The notes: generated by a model not told the origin, from the sequence alone. Positions 45,882-55,460 are shown, counted from the stretch's first letter. The stretch is DNA of 57,403 bases from Burkholderiales bacterium PBB2 (GCA_002255955.1 NKIM01000033.1:1-57403), one strand, 5' to 3'. Numbers and translations are program-made.

Positions 45882-45950
45882 TCAAAAAACTTGGCACCCG
45901 GGTCGGGCAAGCCAGTCTGAGACCAGTGACTTCATTGTGCGAAGCAGCAT
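45882..45950 (-). CDS. Possible ilv leader ORF
   Basis: 22-codon ORF, MLLRTMKSLVSDWLARPGCQ then VF, 84 bases upstream of ilvB on the same strand. Six of 22 codons are Leu or Val (no Ile), a mild enrichment. Its last codons run through a terminator-like hairpin (45884-45911). An internal ATG (MKSLVSDWL) is an alternative start. It might be an attenuation leader, but the amino-acid signal is far weaker than in the leuA leader. Confidence 0.3.
   Translation of the reverse strand: MLLRTMKSLVSDWLARPGCQVF
45884..45911 (-). terminator. Terminator-like hairpin in the ilvB leader
   Basis: On the minus strand CTTG-CCCG-ACC-CGGG-TGC-CAAG followed by six Ts: an 8-bp stem with a 3-base bulge. Located 87 bases before the ilvB ATG, it could attenuate the operon. 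Confidence 0.5.
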
Positions 45951-46067
45951 TATGCACCGACTCGGGTGCGCCTCCCTCGACTTGCTCGCCTAGAACGGCG
46001 CTCTGGCGCCACGCAATGCGATACTTCGCGCTGTTTTGCCAGTCCGGGCTTGCCGCCCTCCTCCTCC

Positions 46068-46634
46068 TTGGCCACCGACAAAGAACTCAACGATTTCCTG
46101 CGCAGCGTCGACCAACGCGCGTTCAAACGCACCGCTTACATGGTGCGTGACGACGATGCCGCGCTGGACATCGTGCAAGACGCCATGATCCGCCTGGCCG
46201 AAAAGTACTTCGACCGCCCGGCGGCCGAACTGCCCATGCTGTTCCAGCGCATCCTGTCCAACGCGACCATGGATTACTTCCGGCGCAAGAAGGTGCGCAA
46301 CGGGGTGATGCAGAACATGTCGGACTTCGAAGGCAGCGACGAGGACGGCGATTTCGACCTGCTCGAAATGCTGGAAGGCCAGGAGGGCGCGCTGGGCGCC
46401 TTGAGTGCGGCCGACGAGGTATCTCGGGCCCAGATCTTGCAGGTCATTGATGCGGAAGTGGCGGAGCTGCCGGCGCGTCAACGGGAAGCTTTCCTGCTGC
46501 GTTACTGGGAGGAACTGGATGTCGCGGAGACCGCCAGCGTCATGGGCTGCTCGGAAGGCAGTGTTAAAACTCACTGCTCCCGTGCCACGCATGCATTGGC
46601 AAAATCGCTGAAGGCCAAGGGAATCACACTATGA
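46068..46634 (+). CDS. ECF-like RNA polymerase sigma factor
   Basis: 188 residues. Sigma-70 family with region 2 (RTAYMVRDDDAALDIVQDAM ... LFQRILSNATMDYFRRKKVR) and region 4 (LPARQREAFLLRYWEELDVA ... SVMGCSEGSVKTHCSRATHA). I chose the TTG at 46068 because it gives the MATDKELNDFL N-terminus I associate with Burkholderiales homologues; no Shine-Dalgarno is apparent, and an upstream ATG at 45966 is in frame. An acidic linker (DFEGSDEDGDFD) separates regions 2 and 4. The stop overlaps the next ATG by four bases (46631). Confidence 0.88.
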   Translation: MATDKELNDFLRSVDQRAFKRTAYMVRDDDAALDIVQDAMIRLAEKYFDRPAAELPMLFQRILSNATMDYFRRKKVRNGVMQNMSDFEGSDEDGDFDLLEMLEGQEGALGALSAADEVSRAQILQVIDAEVAELPARQREAFLLRYWEELDVAETASVMGCSEGSVKTHCSRATHALAKSLKAKGITL

Positions 46635-47083
46635 ACACGTCGAAGCACTCACAGTTTGCGCAAGAGCTGGACGCCCGCGTGGCACGTTTCGGCCTGCGCG
46701 TGGCCGCTGGCTTGAGCGAACGCAGCCAGGCCTTGCCGGCCGACGTCAACGAACGTCTGCGCTTCGCCCGCGAGCAAGCCATGCTCAAGGCCCGCGAGGC
46801 GCGTGCCGCGCAAGCGGAGCTGGCCCCCAGCACCCGCGTGGTGCGCGCGGGCGCCGCCCTGGCCCTGTTTGGGGGCGCGAGTTCGCCGCGCTGGCTGAAA
46901 TTCGCCTCGCTGATGCCGCTGTGCATGCTGGTGCTGGGCCTGGCGCTGATCCAGCATGGCCAGTTCTACGAACAGATCCTGGCTGCCGCCGAGGTGGACA
47001 CCGCCTTGCTGGCCGACAACCTGCCGCCCTCAGCCTACAGCGACCCGGGCTTCTCTGAATTCCTGAGCGATGAGCAAGACTGA
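46631..47083 (+). CDS. DUF3619-family single-pass membrane protein
   Basis: 150 residues. A cytoplasmic, helical, Arg/Ala-rich N-terminal part (1-87) is followed by one transmembrane helix (~89-108, LKFASLMPLCMLVLGLALIQ) and a short acidic exterior tail with the conserved-looking DTALLADNLPPSAYSDPGF. It overlaps the sigma factor by four bases. Function is unknown; topology and coupling to a sigma gene fit an anti-sigma factor, but no ZAS-type zinc motif is seen. Confidence 0.85.
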   Translation: MNTSKHSQFAQELDARVARFGLRVAAGLSERSQALPADVNERLRFAREQAMLKAREARAAQAELAPSTRVVRAGAALALFGGASSPRWLKFASLMPLCMLVLGLALIQHGQFYEQILAAAEVDTALLADNLPPSAYSDPGFSEFLSDEQD

Positions 47084-47086
47084 CGG

Positions 47087-47995
47087 ATGCGCACCTTGGT
47101 TTCTCTGAAAGGCGCGTCCATTCGACCTGAACTCGCCCTCCTCTGCCGCGGCATTGCCGCGGCTGTCTTATTGAGCTTTGGTGCATCGGCCGTGCTCGCG
47201 CAAGCGCTGCCCGCCGACGCTGCCAGCGCAGCTCTGCCGCCCCCTGCCGCTCTGCCTGCTGCGAGCGCCGTGCCCGCCGCCAAAGCCCTGCCCCCAGCGC
47301 AAGCCGCCTCAGCCGCCAAGCGCGCTGCCGCCCCCATCCTGGGCGCCGGCACCGCGTTGCTTCCGCCGGCCTGGCAAGGCCTGAGCGCCACGCAGAAGAA
47401 AATCCTCGCCCCGCTCGAACGCGACTGGGACGGCCTGGACGCCGGGCGCAAGAGCAAGTGGCTGGAAGTCGCCCAGCGCTTCCCAGCCTTGCCGGCTGAC
47501 GAGCAAGCGCGCATGCAAGAGCGCATGCGTGACTGGACCCGCCTCAGCGCAGCCGAGCGCCAGCTAGCACGGGCCGGCTTTCAGGCCGCCGCCCAGCAGC
47601 TGAACCCCGGTGACCGCCAGGCCAAGTGGGAGGCCTACCAGGCCCTGCCGCCCGAAAAGCGCCAGCAACTGGCCGACAAGGCCGCCAAGAAACAGGCCCC
47701 GAAAAAAGTCGGCGTGCCGACGGCTGCGGCGATCGAGAGCCAGAGCAAGTCCAATCTGGTGCCGGCTCTGCCCAAGAACCTGCCGGTCAAGCCGGTGGCG
47801 CCGTCCCTGCTGCAAGCCAAGCCGGGCGTCAGCACCGTGCTGATCACCCAAACGGCGTTGCGCCCGAGCCACCAGCGAGCGGGCCAGACCAAGGTCTGGG
47901 CTGACCCCAATCTGGTCGACAGCAAGACTTTGCTGCCCAAACGACCAGCGGCCACCAGCACGCCCGCCCCGACTCCAGCCGCCTCAGCCTCCTGA
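47087..47995 (+). CDS. Exported DUF3106-domain protein
   Basis: 302 residues. A signal-like N-terminal helix (AAAVLLSFGASAVLAQA) is followed by an Ala/Pro linker and a charged helical DUF3106 region (~100-170: WQGLSATQKKILAPLERDWD, then ARMQERMRDWTRLSAAERQL). The repeated W...L...(R/K)...W spacing is typical of this family. The C-terminal half is Pro/Ala-rich and probably disordered. It starts three bases after the DUF3619 stop. Function unknown; predicted periplasmic. Confidence 0.85.
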   Translation: MRTLVSLKGASIRPELALLCRGIAAAVLLSFGASAVLAQALPADAASAALPPPAALPAASAVPAAKALPPAQAASAAKRAAAPILGAGTALLPPAWQGLSATQKKILAPLERDWDGLDAGRKSKWLEVAQRFPALPADEQARMQERMRDWTRLSAAERQLARAGFQAAAQQLNPGDRQAKWEAYQALPPEKRQQLADKAAKKQAPKKVGVPTAAAIESQSKSNLVPALPKNLPVKPVAPSLLQAKPGVSTVLITQTALRPSHQRAGQTKVWADPNLVDSKTLLPKRPAATSTPAPTPAASAS

Positions 47996-47998
47996 TTC

Positions 47999-48532
47999 AT
48001 GAGCGACTCTGATTCCTCGACGCCCGCGCTGCCGCGGGCGCCTGGCTTGGCGCGACGCCTGGCCGCCTTCATGTACGAGGGCATTCTGCTGTTCGCCGTG
48101 GCCATGGCCACCGGCCTGGTCTATTCACCGCTGGCCCAGCAGCGCCACGCACTCGAGCACCGAAGCGGCTTGATGCTGGCCCTGGCCTGCAGCTTCGGCG
48201 CTTACTTTGTCTACTTCTGGAGCCGCAGCGGCCAGACCCTGCCGATGAAGACCTGGCACATCCGCGTGCTGCGCCTCGATGGACATCCCCTGAGCGTGGG
48301 CCAGGCCTTGCTGCGCTATGTCTTGAGCTTTGCTTGGTGGCTGCTGCCCGTGATGGCCGCGCTGCAGATGCGCCAGCATGGCCTGGGCTTTGGTGCCATC
48401 CGCGTGGTGGGCCTGCTCGGCTTGTTGGGCTATGCCGCGCTGAGCCGGGTGCTGCCCGGCGGGCAGTTCCTGCATGATGTGATCGGCCGCACGCAGCTGG
48501 TCACCCAGGTACCGACGAAAAAATCCAAGTGA
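47999..48532 (+). CDS. RDD-family membrane protein
   Basis: 177 residues with about four transmembrane helices. The family motif appears as RRLAAFMYEGILLFAVAMAT (Arg present, the usual Asp replaced) and later GQTLPMKTWHIRVLRLDG. Starts three bases after the DUF3106 stop, so it is part of the sigma-factor operon. RDD proteins have been linked to ion transport in some bacteria; no function can be assigned here. Confidence 0.88.
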   Translation: MSDSDSSTPALPRAPGLARRLAAFMYEGILLFAVAMATGLVYSPLAQQRHALEHRSGLMLALACSFGAYFVYFWSRSGQTLPMKTWHIRVLRLDGHPLSVGQALLRYVLSFAWWLLPVMAALQMRQHGLGFGAIRVVGLLGLLGYAALSRVLPGGQFLHDVIGRTQLVTQVPTKKSK

Positions 48533-48542
48533 GCACCCCGAG

Positions 48543-48923
48543 ATGAGCAACCCGCACAAGGGCCGTACCGGCATCGACCGCATCATCCATGCGGCCGGCT
48601 ATTCCATGTCCGGCCTGAAGGCGGCCTACACCGAGGAAAGTGCGTTTCGCCAGGAGGTCTGGCTGCTGATCCTGGCCACGCCGGCCGCCTTCTGGTTGGG
48701 CGAGGGCTGGGTGCAGGTGTCGCTGCTGCTGGGCTCGCTGCTGCTGGTACTGATCGTCGAGTTGCTGAACTCGGGCATCGAGGCCGCGATCGACCGCGTG
48801 TCCTTCGAGATCCACGATCTGTCCAAGCGGGCCAAGGATCTGGCCAGTGCTGCTGTGCTGCTGGCCCTGCTGCTGTGCGTCGGCGTCTGGGGCGCGGCCT
48901 TTTGGCACCGCTTCGTCGTTTGA
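48543..48923 (+). CDS. dgkA: Diacylglycerol kinase
   Basis: 126 residues, three transmembrane helices. Phosphorylates diacylglycerol to phosphatidic acid, recycling lipid from membrane-derived oligosaccharide or lipopolysaccharide modification. The active-site signatures are present: AAYTEESAFRQEVW and VELLNSGIEAAIDRVSFE. It lies 10 bases after the RDD gene and converges on glnB. Confidence 0.95.
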   Translation: MSNPHKGRTGIDRIIHAAGYSMSGLKAAYTEESAFRQEVWLLILATPAAFWLGEGWVQVSLLLGSLLLVLIVELLNSGIEAAIDRVSFEIHDLSKRAKDLASAAVLLALLLCVGVWGAAFWHRFVV

Positions 48924-48972
48924 CCCAGCGCTGCCTCACGGCGGACGCGGCGCGGATCGCTGACGAGACAAC

Positions 48973-49347
<375 letters not shown>

Positions 49348-51036
49348 TTAAGCACGGAACTTCGAGGTAATCGGATAGCGCCAATCCCGCCCGAAAGCGC
49401 GATGGGTGATGCGAATGCCGATGGGCGCCTGACGTCGCTTGTATTCGTTGATCTTGATCAGCCGGGTCACACGCTCGACATCGGCCGGATCAAAGCCCGC
49501 CGCGACGATCTCGGCCAGGGACTGATCCTCTTCCATATAGCGGGCGAGGATGGCGTCCAGCACCTCGTAGGGCGGCAGGCTGTCCTGGTCCTTCTGATCG
49601 GGGCGCAGCTCGGCCGAGGGCGGCCGGGTGATGATGCGTTCGGGGATGATGGGGCCAACCGTGCCGTCGGCACGCCGCGTGGGCTGCTCGTTACGCCAGC
49701 GCGCCAGGCGGAAGACCAAGGTCTTGGCAACATCCTTGATGACGGCAAAGCCACCGGCCATATCGCCGTACAGCGTGCAGTAGCCGGTCGCCATTTCGCT
49801 CTTGTTGCCGGTGGTCAGCACGATGGAGCCAAACTTGTTGGACAGCGCCATCAGCAAGGTGCCGCGGATACGGGCCTGGATGTTTTCTTCGGTCGCGTCC
49901 AGCGGCAAGCCCTGGAACTCCTCAGCCAGGCTGGCGTTGAAGGCCTCGAACATGGGCACGATGGATTTTTCGTCGTAGCGCACACCCAGGCGCTCCGCCA
50001 TGTCGCGGGCGTCGATCCAGGAAATATCCGCCGTGTAGGGCGAAGGCATCATCACCGTACGCACCTTGTCGGCGCCCAGTGCATCGACCGCAATGGCCAA
50101 CACCAGCGCCGAATCGATGCCGCCGGACAGGCCGATCAAAGCCCCCGGGAACCCGTTCTTGCCGATGTAATCCCGCACGCCGGTGACCAAAGCGCCCCAG
50201 GCTTGAGCTTCCAGCTCCGGCAGGGGCAAGACCTGACCCTGGACGCGCCCCTGGGCATCCAGCTCGATCAGCAGCAGATCCTCTTCGAACATGGCTGCCC
50301 GAGCAGCGAGCTGGCCCTGGGCGTCAAGCGCGAACGACGCACCATCAAACACCACCTCGTCCTGTCCACCCACCAGATGGGCGTAGAGCAAGGGCAAGCC
50401 CACATCGGCCACCCGCTCGGCCATGCGCGCCTCGCGCTCGGCCACCTTGCCCAGGTGGAAGGGCGAGGCATTGAGCACGCACAGCACCTGGGCGCCGGCC
50501 GCCTTGGCGGCGCGGGCGGGTTCGTCGAACCAGGCGTCTTCGCAGATGTTCAAACCAAAACGCAGACCGCCGACCTCAAAGACCAGAGGCGCCTCGCCCG
50601 CATCACGACCCGAGACGAAATAGCGCCGTTCGTCAAAGACTTGGTAATTGGGCAGCTCACGCTTGGCATAGCTGCGCAAGACCTGTCCCCCTGCCAGCAC
50701 TGAGGCTGCATTGAAGCGCGCCGGCACGGCCCAGCTCTTGGACCTAAGATCCGTGTCACCTTCGCGTTGCAGTGGATGGCCGACGACGACATGCAAGCCC
50801 GGGCAATCGGCCAGTTCGCTGGCGATCCAGTGCAGTTGGTCTTCGCAGGCCTGCATGAACGCCGGCCGCAGCAAGAGATCTTCGGGCGGATAGCCGCACA
50901 GGCTCAATTCGGGGGTCAGCAAGAGCTGGGCGCCGGCCGCGTGGGCACGACGTGCGAACTCGACAATCTTTTTGGCGTTGCCCGCGAGATCACCGACGGT
51001 GACATTGATTTGCGCAAGCGCGACTTTCACGGACAT
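49348..51036 (-). CDS. nadE: Glutamine-dependent NAD+ synthetase
   Basis: 562 residues. Final step of NAD synthesis, amidating nicotinate adenine dinucleotide. The N-terminal nitrilase-type glutaminase has Glu (LTPELSLCGYPPED), Lys (SYAKRELPNY) and Cys (GLNICEDAWF). The C-terminal synthetase has the PPi loop IGLSGGIDSALVL and TTGNKSEMATGYCTLYGDMA. The ATG at 51036 follows GAGG closely; a GTG nine bases upstream is in frame. Only 13 bases separate it from the divergent GNAT-like gene. Confidence 0.96.
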   Translation of the reverse strand: MSVKVALAQINVTVGDLAGNAKKIVEFARRAHAAGAQLLLTPELSLCGYPPEDLLLRPAFMQACEDQLHWIASELADCPGLHVVVGHPLQREGDTDLRSKSWAVPARFNAASVLAGGQVLRSYAKRELPNYQVFDERRYFVSGRDAGEAPLVFEVGGLRFGLNICEDAWFDEPARAAKAAGAQVLCVLNASPFHLGKVAEREARMAERVADVGLPLLYAHLVGGQDEVVFDGASFALDAQGQLAARAAMFEEDLLLIELDAQGRVQGQVLPLPELEAQAWGALVTGVRDYIGKNGFPGALIGLSGGIDSALVLAIAVDALGADKVRTVMMPSPYTADISWIDARDMAERLGVRYDEKSIVPMFEAFNASLAEEFQGLPLDATEENIQARIRGTLLMALSNKFGSIVLTTGNKSEMATGYCTLYGDMAGGFAVIKDVAKTLVFRLARWRNEQPTRRADGTVGPIIPERIITRPPSAELRPDQKDQDSLPPYEVLDAILARYMEEDQSLAEIVAAGFDPADVERVTRLIKINEYKRRQAPIGIRITHRAFGRDWRYPITSKFRA

Positions 51037-51049
51037 GGGCCTCACACAG

Positions 51050-52216
51050 ATGAAAACTAGCTCGGCCGATTATGTCATCCGGGTCCATTCCGACCTGCAG
51101 GAGCTGCCTCTCGACGCCTGGAATGCCTTGCTGGCCGGGCAGGCCCAAGCCACGCCTTTCATGCGCCTGGAATACCTGCAAGCGCTGCAGCAATCGGGCA
51201 GCGCCATGGCCGCCACCGGTTGGCAGGCGCAGTTCCTGAGTGTCTGGCAGGGCGAGCGCTTGATCGCGGCCTGCCCGGCCTATTTGAAAAGCCACTCCTA
51301 CGGCGAATACGTGTTCGACTGGGCCTGGGCCGATGCCTACCAACGCCACGGCCTGGACTACTACCCCAAGCTGCTGGTGGCCGTGCCCTTCACCCCGGTG
51401 CCCGGCGCTCGGCTTCTGGCCGCAGACGAGTCCGCGCGGCAACTGCTCCTGGATGCGCTGCTGACTCTGGCGCGCCAACAATCGCTGTCCTCTGCGCACA
51501 TCCTGTTCGCGAACGAAGCGGAACAGACGGCGGCAAGCGCGGGCGGCTGGATGGCGCGCAGCGGCGTGCAGTTCCATTGGAGCAATCGCTCAGATACACC
51601 TTACCGAGACTTCGAGGACTTCCTCGCCTCGCTGCAGCGCGAGAAGCGCAAGAAGATCCAGCAAGAGGAGCGCAAGGTGCGCGAAGCCGGCGTGAGCTTC
51701 GAGGCACGCCAGGGCACGGAGATCCAAGAGGCGGATTGGGATTTCTTCTACCGCTGCTACCAGCTGACCTACCGCGCCCATCACAGCCAGCCCTATCTGA
51801 CGCGAGACTTCTTTCGACTCATGGCCCAGCGCATGCCCGAGCATTGGCTGCTATTCATCGCCCGGCGCGAGGGGCAGGCGGTGGCCGCTTCACTGATCGC
51901 ACTGGACCCCAAGCAGCACGTGGCGTTTGGACGTTACTGGGGTGCGACCGAATCCATCTCCTGCCTGCACTTCGAAGCCTGCTACTACCAGCCCTTGCGC
52001 TGGTGCATCGCCCAGGGCTACCAACGCTTCGAAGGAGGCGCGCAGGGCGAGCACAAGATGGCGCGGGGCCTGATGCCGGTCAGCACCGGCTCCAGCCACT
52101 GGCTGGCGCACCCGGATTTCAGCCAGGCGGTGGCGGAATTCCTTGGGCGCGAGGGGCAAGCCATGCATGCCTATGTCAACGAGCTGGAATCGCACCAGCC
52201 TTTCAAGCCCAGCTGA
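51050..52216 (+). CDS. GNAT-fold protein (DUF482/PF04339 type)
   Basis: 388 residues. Resembles the peptidogalycan biosynthesis/FemAB-like GNAT family, with the paired N-acyltransferase folds (AWNALLAGQAQATPFMRLEY ... SLQREKRKKIQQEERKVREA ... AFGRYWGATESISCLHFEAC). The end region FEGGAQGEHKMARGLMPV is strongly family-like. Substrate unknown. The ATG at 51050 has no good ribosome-binding site, and longer frames overlap nadE, so the start is uncertain. Confidence 0.88.
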   Translation: MKTSSADYVIRVHSDLQELPLDAWNALLAGQAQATPFMRLEYLQALQQSGSAMAATGWQAQFLSVWQGERLIAACPAYLKSHSYGEYVFDWAWADAYQRHGLDYYPKLLVAVPFTPVPGARLLAADESARQLLLDALLTLARQQSLSSAHILFANEAEQTAASAGGWMARSGVQFHWSNRSDTPYRDFEDFLASLQREKRKKIQQEERKVREAGVSFEARQGTEIQEADWDFFYRCYQLTYRAHHSQPYLTRDFFRLMAQRMPEHWLLFIARREGQAVAASLIALDPKQHVAFGRYWGATESISCLHFEACYYQPLRWCIAQGYQRFEGGAQGEHKMARGLMPVSTGSSHWLAHPDFSQAVAEFLGREGQAMHAYVNELESHQPFKPS

Positions 52217-52251
52217 ACCCTGCCTGGCGCTTGCCGCGCTCAAGGACCAAG

Positions 52252-52285
52252 AAAAAAGCGCCGGCACAGGGCTGTGCGGGCGCTT
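52252..52285 (-). terminator. Rho-independent terminator of ppa
   Basis: AAGCGCC/GGCGCTT and GCACA/TGTGC stems separated by one mismatch, loop GGGC; on the minus strand followed by TTTTTTCTT. It lies ~57 bases after the ppa stop and may also slow the convergent GNAT-gene transcript. Confidence 0.88.
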
Positions 52286-52342
52286 CTTCGGCGGTAGTCT
52301 GAACGCACCAGTGCTGAGGACCTGGCCTCAGCGTGAAGGAAC

Positions 52343-52885
52343 TCAGGCCTTGGCTTGAGCCTTGGCGAAGTTCTCGATGCCGGCGGTGATCTCTGCCTTG
52401 GCAGCTTCCGGGCCTTCCCAGCCTTGCACCTTGACCCACTTGCCGGGCTCCAGGTCCTTGTAGTGCTCGAAGAAATGCTGGATGGCGTTCAGGCGCATCT
52501 TGTTCACGTCTTCGGGCTTTTGCCAGTGGGTGTACATCGGCAGGATTTTTTCGATGGGCACGGCCAGCAGCTTGGCGTCACCGCCTGCTTCGTCTTCCAT
52601 CTTGAGCACGCCAACCGCGCGGCAGGTGACCACCACGCCCGGAGTCAGCGGGTACGGCGTCACCACCAGCACATCCACTGGATCGCCGTCATCCGACAGG
52701 GTCTGCGGGATGTAGCCGTAGTTGCAGGGATAGTGCATGGCCGTGGTCATGAAACGGTCCACGAACATGGCGCCGGTTTCCTTGTCGACCTCGTACTTGA
52801 TCGGGTCGGCGTTCATCGGGATCTCGATGATGACGTTGAACTGTTCGGGCGCCTTGGCGCCGGGTGTGACGTTGTGCAGGCTCAT
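52343..52885 (-). CDS. ppa: Inorganic pyrophosphatase (soluble, family I)
   Basis: 180 residues. Hydrolyses pyrophosphate to drive biosynthesis. The family I signature appears as [15 protein letters not shown], with metal ligands also in [20 protein letters not shown] and [20 protein letters not shown]. It is followed, about 300 bases away and divergently, by the membrane pyrophosphatase hppA, so the two pyrophosphate-consuming enzymes are neighbours. Confidence 0.97.
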   Translation of the reverse strand: MSLHNVTPGAKAPEQFNVIIEIPMNADPIKYEVDKETGAMFVDRFMTTAMHYPCNYGYIPQTLSDDGDPVDVLVVTPYPLTPGVVVTCRAVGVLKMEDEAGGDAKLLAVPIEKILPMYTHWQKPEDVNKMRLNAIQHFFEHYKDLEPGKWVKVQGWEGPEAAKAEITAGIENFAKAQAKA

Positions 52886-53014
52886 GATTCTCTTGGTCTA
52901 ACGCGAGGGGAAACCCGGATTCTAAGGGCTGTGCTTACACCGCCGTGACAGCGGTGGCGCAAGCTGCAACACCAGCGCCTGAGGCACACCGCTGGGTCTG
53001 GGCGTCAGCGCATC

Positions 53015-53039
53015 GTTTACCCGCAAACACTGGGTAAAC
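53015..53039. promoter_or_regulatory. Inverted repeat between ppa and hppA
   Basis: Perfect 8-bp arms GTTTACCC/GGGTAAAC with a 9-base loop, in the 294-base divergent intergenic region, 141 bases before hppA. It could be an operator dyad; no regulator is recognisable. Confidence 0.4.
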
Positions 53040-53179
53040 ACCCAGAGCGCTCGATTGCTTTACGCAAAGCCCATCCCGTAGCATCAAATGCAGCGACCTG
53101 AGCCGCCACCGTGCAGGTCTGGCGTAGGGGCATCGAGGCGCATTCCGATTTGGCAGTTACACCAACAGGAGACCCGTTC

Positions 53180-55363
53180 ATGACGACCCAATTGGCGCTG
53201 TACTTCGCGCTGGCCTGCGGTATCGCCGCAGTCTTGTATGGTTTCATCCAGAGAAGCTGGATCTTGAGTCAGGACGCGGGCAATCCCCGCATGCAGGAAA
53301 TCGCCTCGGCTATTCAACAAGGGGCCGCCGCCTACCTCGCACGGCAGTACAAGACGATTGCCGTGGTTGGCGTCGTGCTGACCCTCTTGATTGCCTTCTT
53401 CCTGGACCTGCGCACCGCCATTGGCTTTGTCTTGGGCGCGGTGCTCTCGGGCGCCTGCGGTTTCATCGGCATGAATGTCTCGGTGCGCGCCAATGTGCGC
53501 ACCGCCCAGGCCGCCACCAAGGGCATCGGCCCGGCGCTGGATGTCGCGTTCAAGGGCGGCGCCATCACCGGCATGCTGGTCGTGGGCCTGGGCCTTCTGG
53601 GCGTGAGTCTGTTCTTCTGGTACCTCAGCGGTGGAGAGAAGGTGGATTCCGCCACGCTCAAGCCCTTGCTGGGCTTTGCCTTCGGCTCTTCGCTGATCTC
53701 CATCTTCGCTCGCCTGGGTGGCGGCATCTTCACCAAGGGCGCCGATGTGGGCGCCGACCTGGTGGGCAAGGTCGAAGCCGGCATCCCTGAGGATGACCCG
53801 CGCAACCCGGCCGTGATCGCCGACAACGTGGGCGACAACGTCGGCGACTGCGCCGGCATGGCCGCTGACCTGTTCGAAACCTATGCGGTCACCTTGATCG
53901 CCACCATGGCGCTGGGCGCTCTGGTGGTCACTACCGCACCGATGGCCGCCATCCTCTACCCGCTGATGCTGGGCGGCGTGTCCATCATCGCGTCCATCAT
54001 CGGCTGCTACTTCGTCAAAGCCTCACCTGGCATGAAGAATGTGATGCCGGCGCTTTACAAAGGCCTCGCAGTGGCCGGCGTGCTGTCCCTGATCGCGTTC
54101 TACTTCGTCACCAATGCAGTCGTACCCGAAGACGCCCTGGGTGCCGGCACCCGCATGCGCTTGTTCGGCGCTTGCGCCGTCGGCCTGGTGCTGACCGCGG
54201 CCCTGGTCTGGATCACCGAGTTCTACACCGGCACCCAGTACTCACCCGTCAAACACATCGCACAAGCCTCCACCACCGGGCACGGCACCAACATCATCGC
54301 GGGCCTGGGCGTGTCGATGCGCTCGACGGCATGGCCCGTGCTGTTTGTCTGCGCCGCCATTCTCGTGACTTACAACTTGGGCGGCTTGTATGCGATCGCC
54401 ATCGCCGCCACCTCCATGCTGAGCATGGCGGGCATCGTCGTCGCCCTGGACGCCTATGGCCCCATCACCGACAACGCAGGCGGCATTGCTGAAATGGCCG
54501 AACTGCCCGCCAGCGTGCGCGATGTGACCGACCCGCTGGATGCGGTGGGCAACACCACCAAGGCCGTGACCAAGGGCTATGCGATCGGCTCGGCCGGCTT
54601 GGCCGCGCTGGTGCTGTTCGCGGACTACACCCACTCGCTGGAAAGCCGCGGCCTGAGCGTAAGCTTCGATCTCAGCGACCCCAAGGTCATCGTCGGCCTG
54701 TTCATCGGCGGCCTGATCCCCTACCTGTTCGGCGCCATGGCCATGGAAGCGGTTGGTCGTGCTGCGGGCGCGGTCGTCGTAGAAGTCCGCCGCCAGTTCC
54801 GCGACATCAAGGGCATCATGGATGGCAGCGGCAAACCGGAATACGGCACCGCCGTCGACATGCTGACCACCGCGGCGATCAAGGAAATGATCGTGCCCTC
54901 GCTGCTGCCCGTGGTGGTGCCGGTCTTGGTCGGCCTGCTGCTCGGCCCCGCCGCATTGGGCGGCCTGCTGATGGGCACCATCGTCACCGGCCTGTTTGTC
55001 GCCATTTCCATGTGCACCGGCGGAGGCGCTTGGGACAACGCCAAGAAATACATCGAAGACGGCCACCACGGCGGCAAGGGCTCTGAAGCACACAAAGCCG
55101 CGGTGACGGGCGATACGGTCGGTGATCCATACAAGGACACCGCCGGCCCTGCCGTCAACCCGCTGATCAAGATCATCAACATCGTGGCCTTGCTGATCGT
55201 GCCCCTGCTGCCGCTGCCTACGAGCAGTGCAAGCTCGACGCACATGCCCACGCCCGCGGCGGCTTCGGCGCCGCTTGAAACGTCGGCCACACCCTCAGCT
55301 GCCGTCGCGACTGAAGCACCCGCTGCGATGACCAATTCGGCCAGTGCGGCTTCTGCCCCTTGA
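53180..55363 (+). CDS. hppA: Membrane-bound proton-translocating pyrophosphatase
   Basis: 727 residues with ~16 membrane helices. Couples pyrophosphate hydrolysis to ion pumping. The catalytic cluster [20 protein letters not shown] and [18 protein letters not shown] are present, and [17 protein letters not shown] carries Lys at the position that marks K+-independent, H+-pumping enzymes. CAGGAG eight bases before the ATG at 53180. Oddity: after the normal end ([15 protein letters not shown]) comes a ~48-residue Ala/Ser/Thr/Pro-rich tail. A strong terminator follows. Confidence 0.95.
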   Translation: MTTQLALYFALACGIAAVLYGFIQRSWILSQDAGNPRMQEIASAIQQGAAAYLARQYKTIAVVGVVLTLLIAFFLDLRTAIGFVLGAVLSGACGFIGMNVSVRANVRTAQAATKGIGPALDVAFKGGAITGMLVVGLGLLGVSLFFWYLSGGEKVDSATLKPLLGFAFGSSLISIFARLGGGIFTKGADVGADLVGKVEAGIPEDDPRNPAVIADNVGDNVGDCAGMAADLFETYAVTLIATMALGALVVTTAPMAAILYPLMLGGVSIIASIIGCYFVKASPGMKNVMPALYKGLAVAGVLSLIAFYFVTNAVVPEDALGAGTRMRLFGACAVGLVLTAALVWITEFYTGTQYSPVKHIAQASTTGHGTNIIAGLGVSMRSTAWPVLFVCAAILVTYNLGGLYAIAIAATSMLSMAGIVVALDAYGPITDNAGGIAEMAELPASVRDVTDPLDAVGNTTKAVTKGYAIGSAGLAALVLFADYTHSLESRGLSVSFDLSDPKVIVGLFIGGLIPYLFGAMAMEAVGRAAGAVVVEVRRQFRDIKGIMDGSGKPEYGTAVDMLTTAAIKEMIVPSLLPVVVPVLVGLLLGPAALGGLLMGTIVTGLFVAISMCTGGGAWDNAKKYIEDGHHGGKGSEAHKAAVTGDTVGDPYKDTAGPAVNPLIKIINIVALLIVPLLPLPTSSASSTHMPTPAAASAPLETSATPSAAVATEAPAAMTNSASAASAP

Positions 55364-55428
55364 AGCCCGCAGACTGCAGCCAGACGCCTCAACGAACTGA
55401 AAAGCCAAGCTCGGGTTAGCCCGGAGAT

Positions 55429-55460
55429 AAAACAGCCCCAGTCGGGGCTGTTTTGTTTTT
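55429..55460 (+). terminator. Rho-independent terminator of hppA
   Basis: Perfect 11-bp stem AAAACAGCCCC/GGGGCTGTTTT, loop AGTC, followed by GTTTTT. It lies 66 bases after the hppA stop. Confidence 0.93.
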
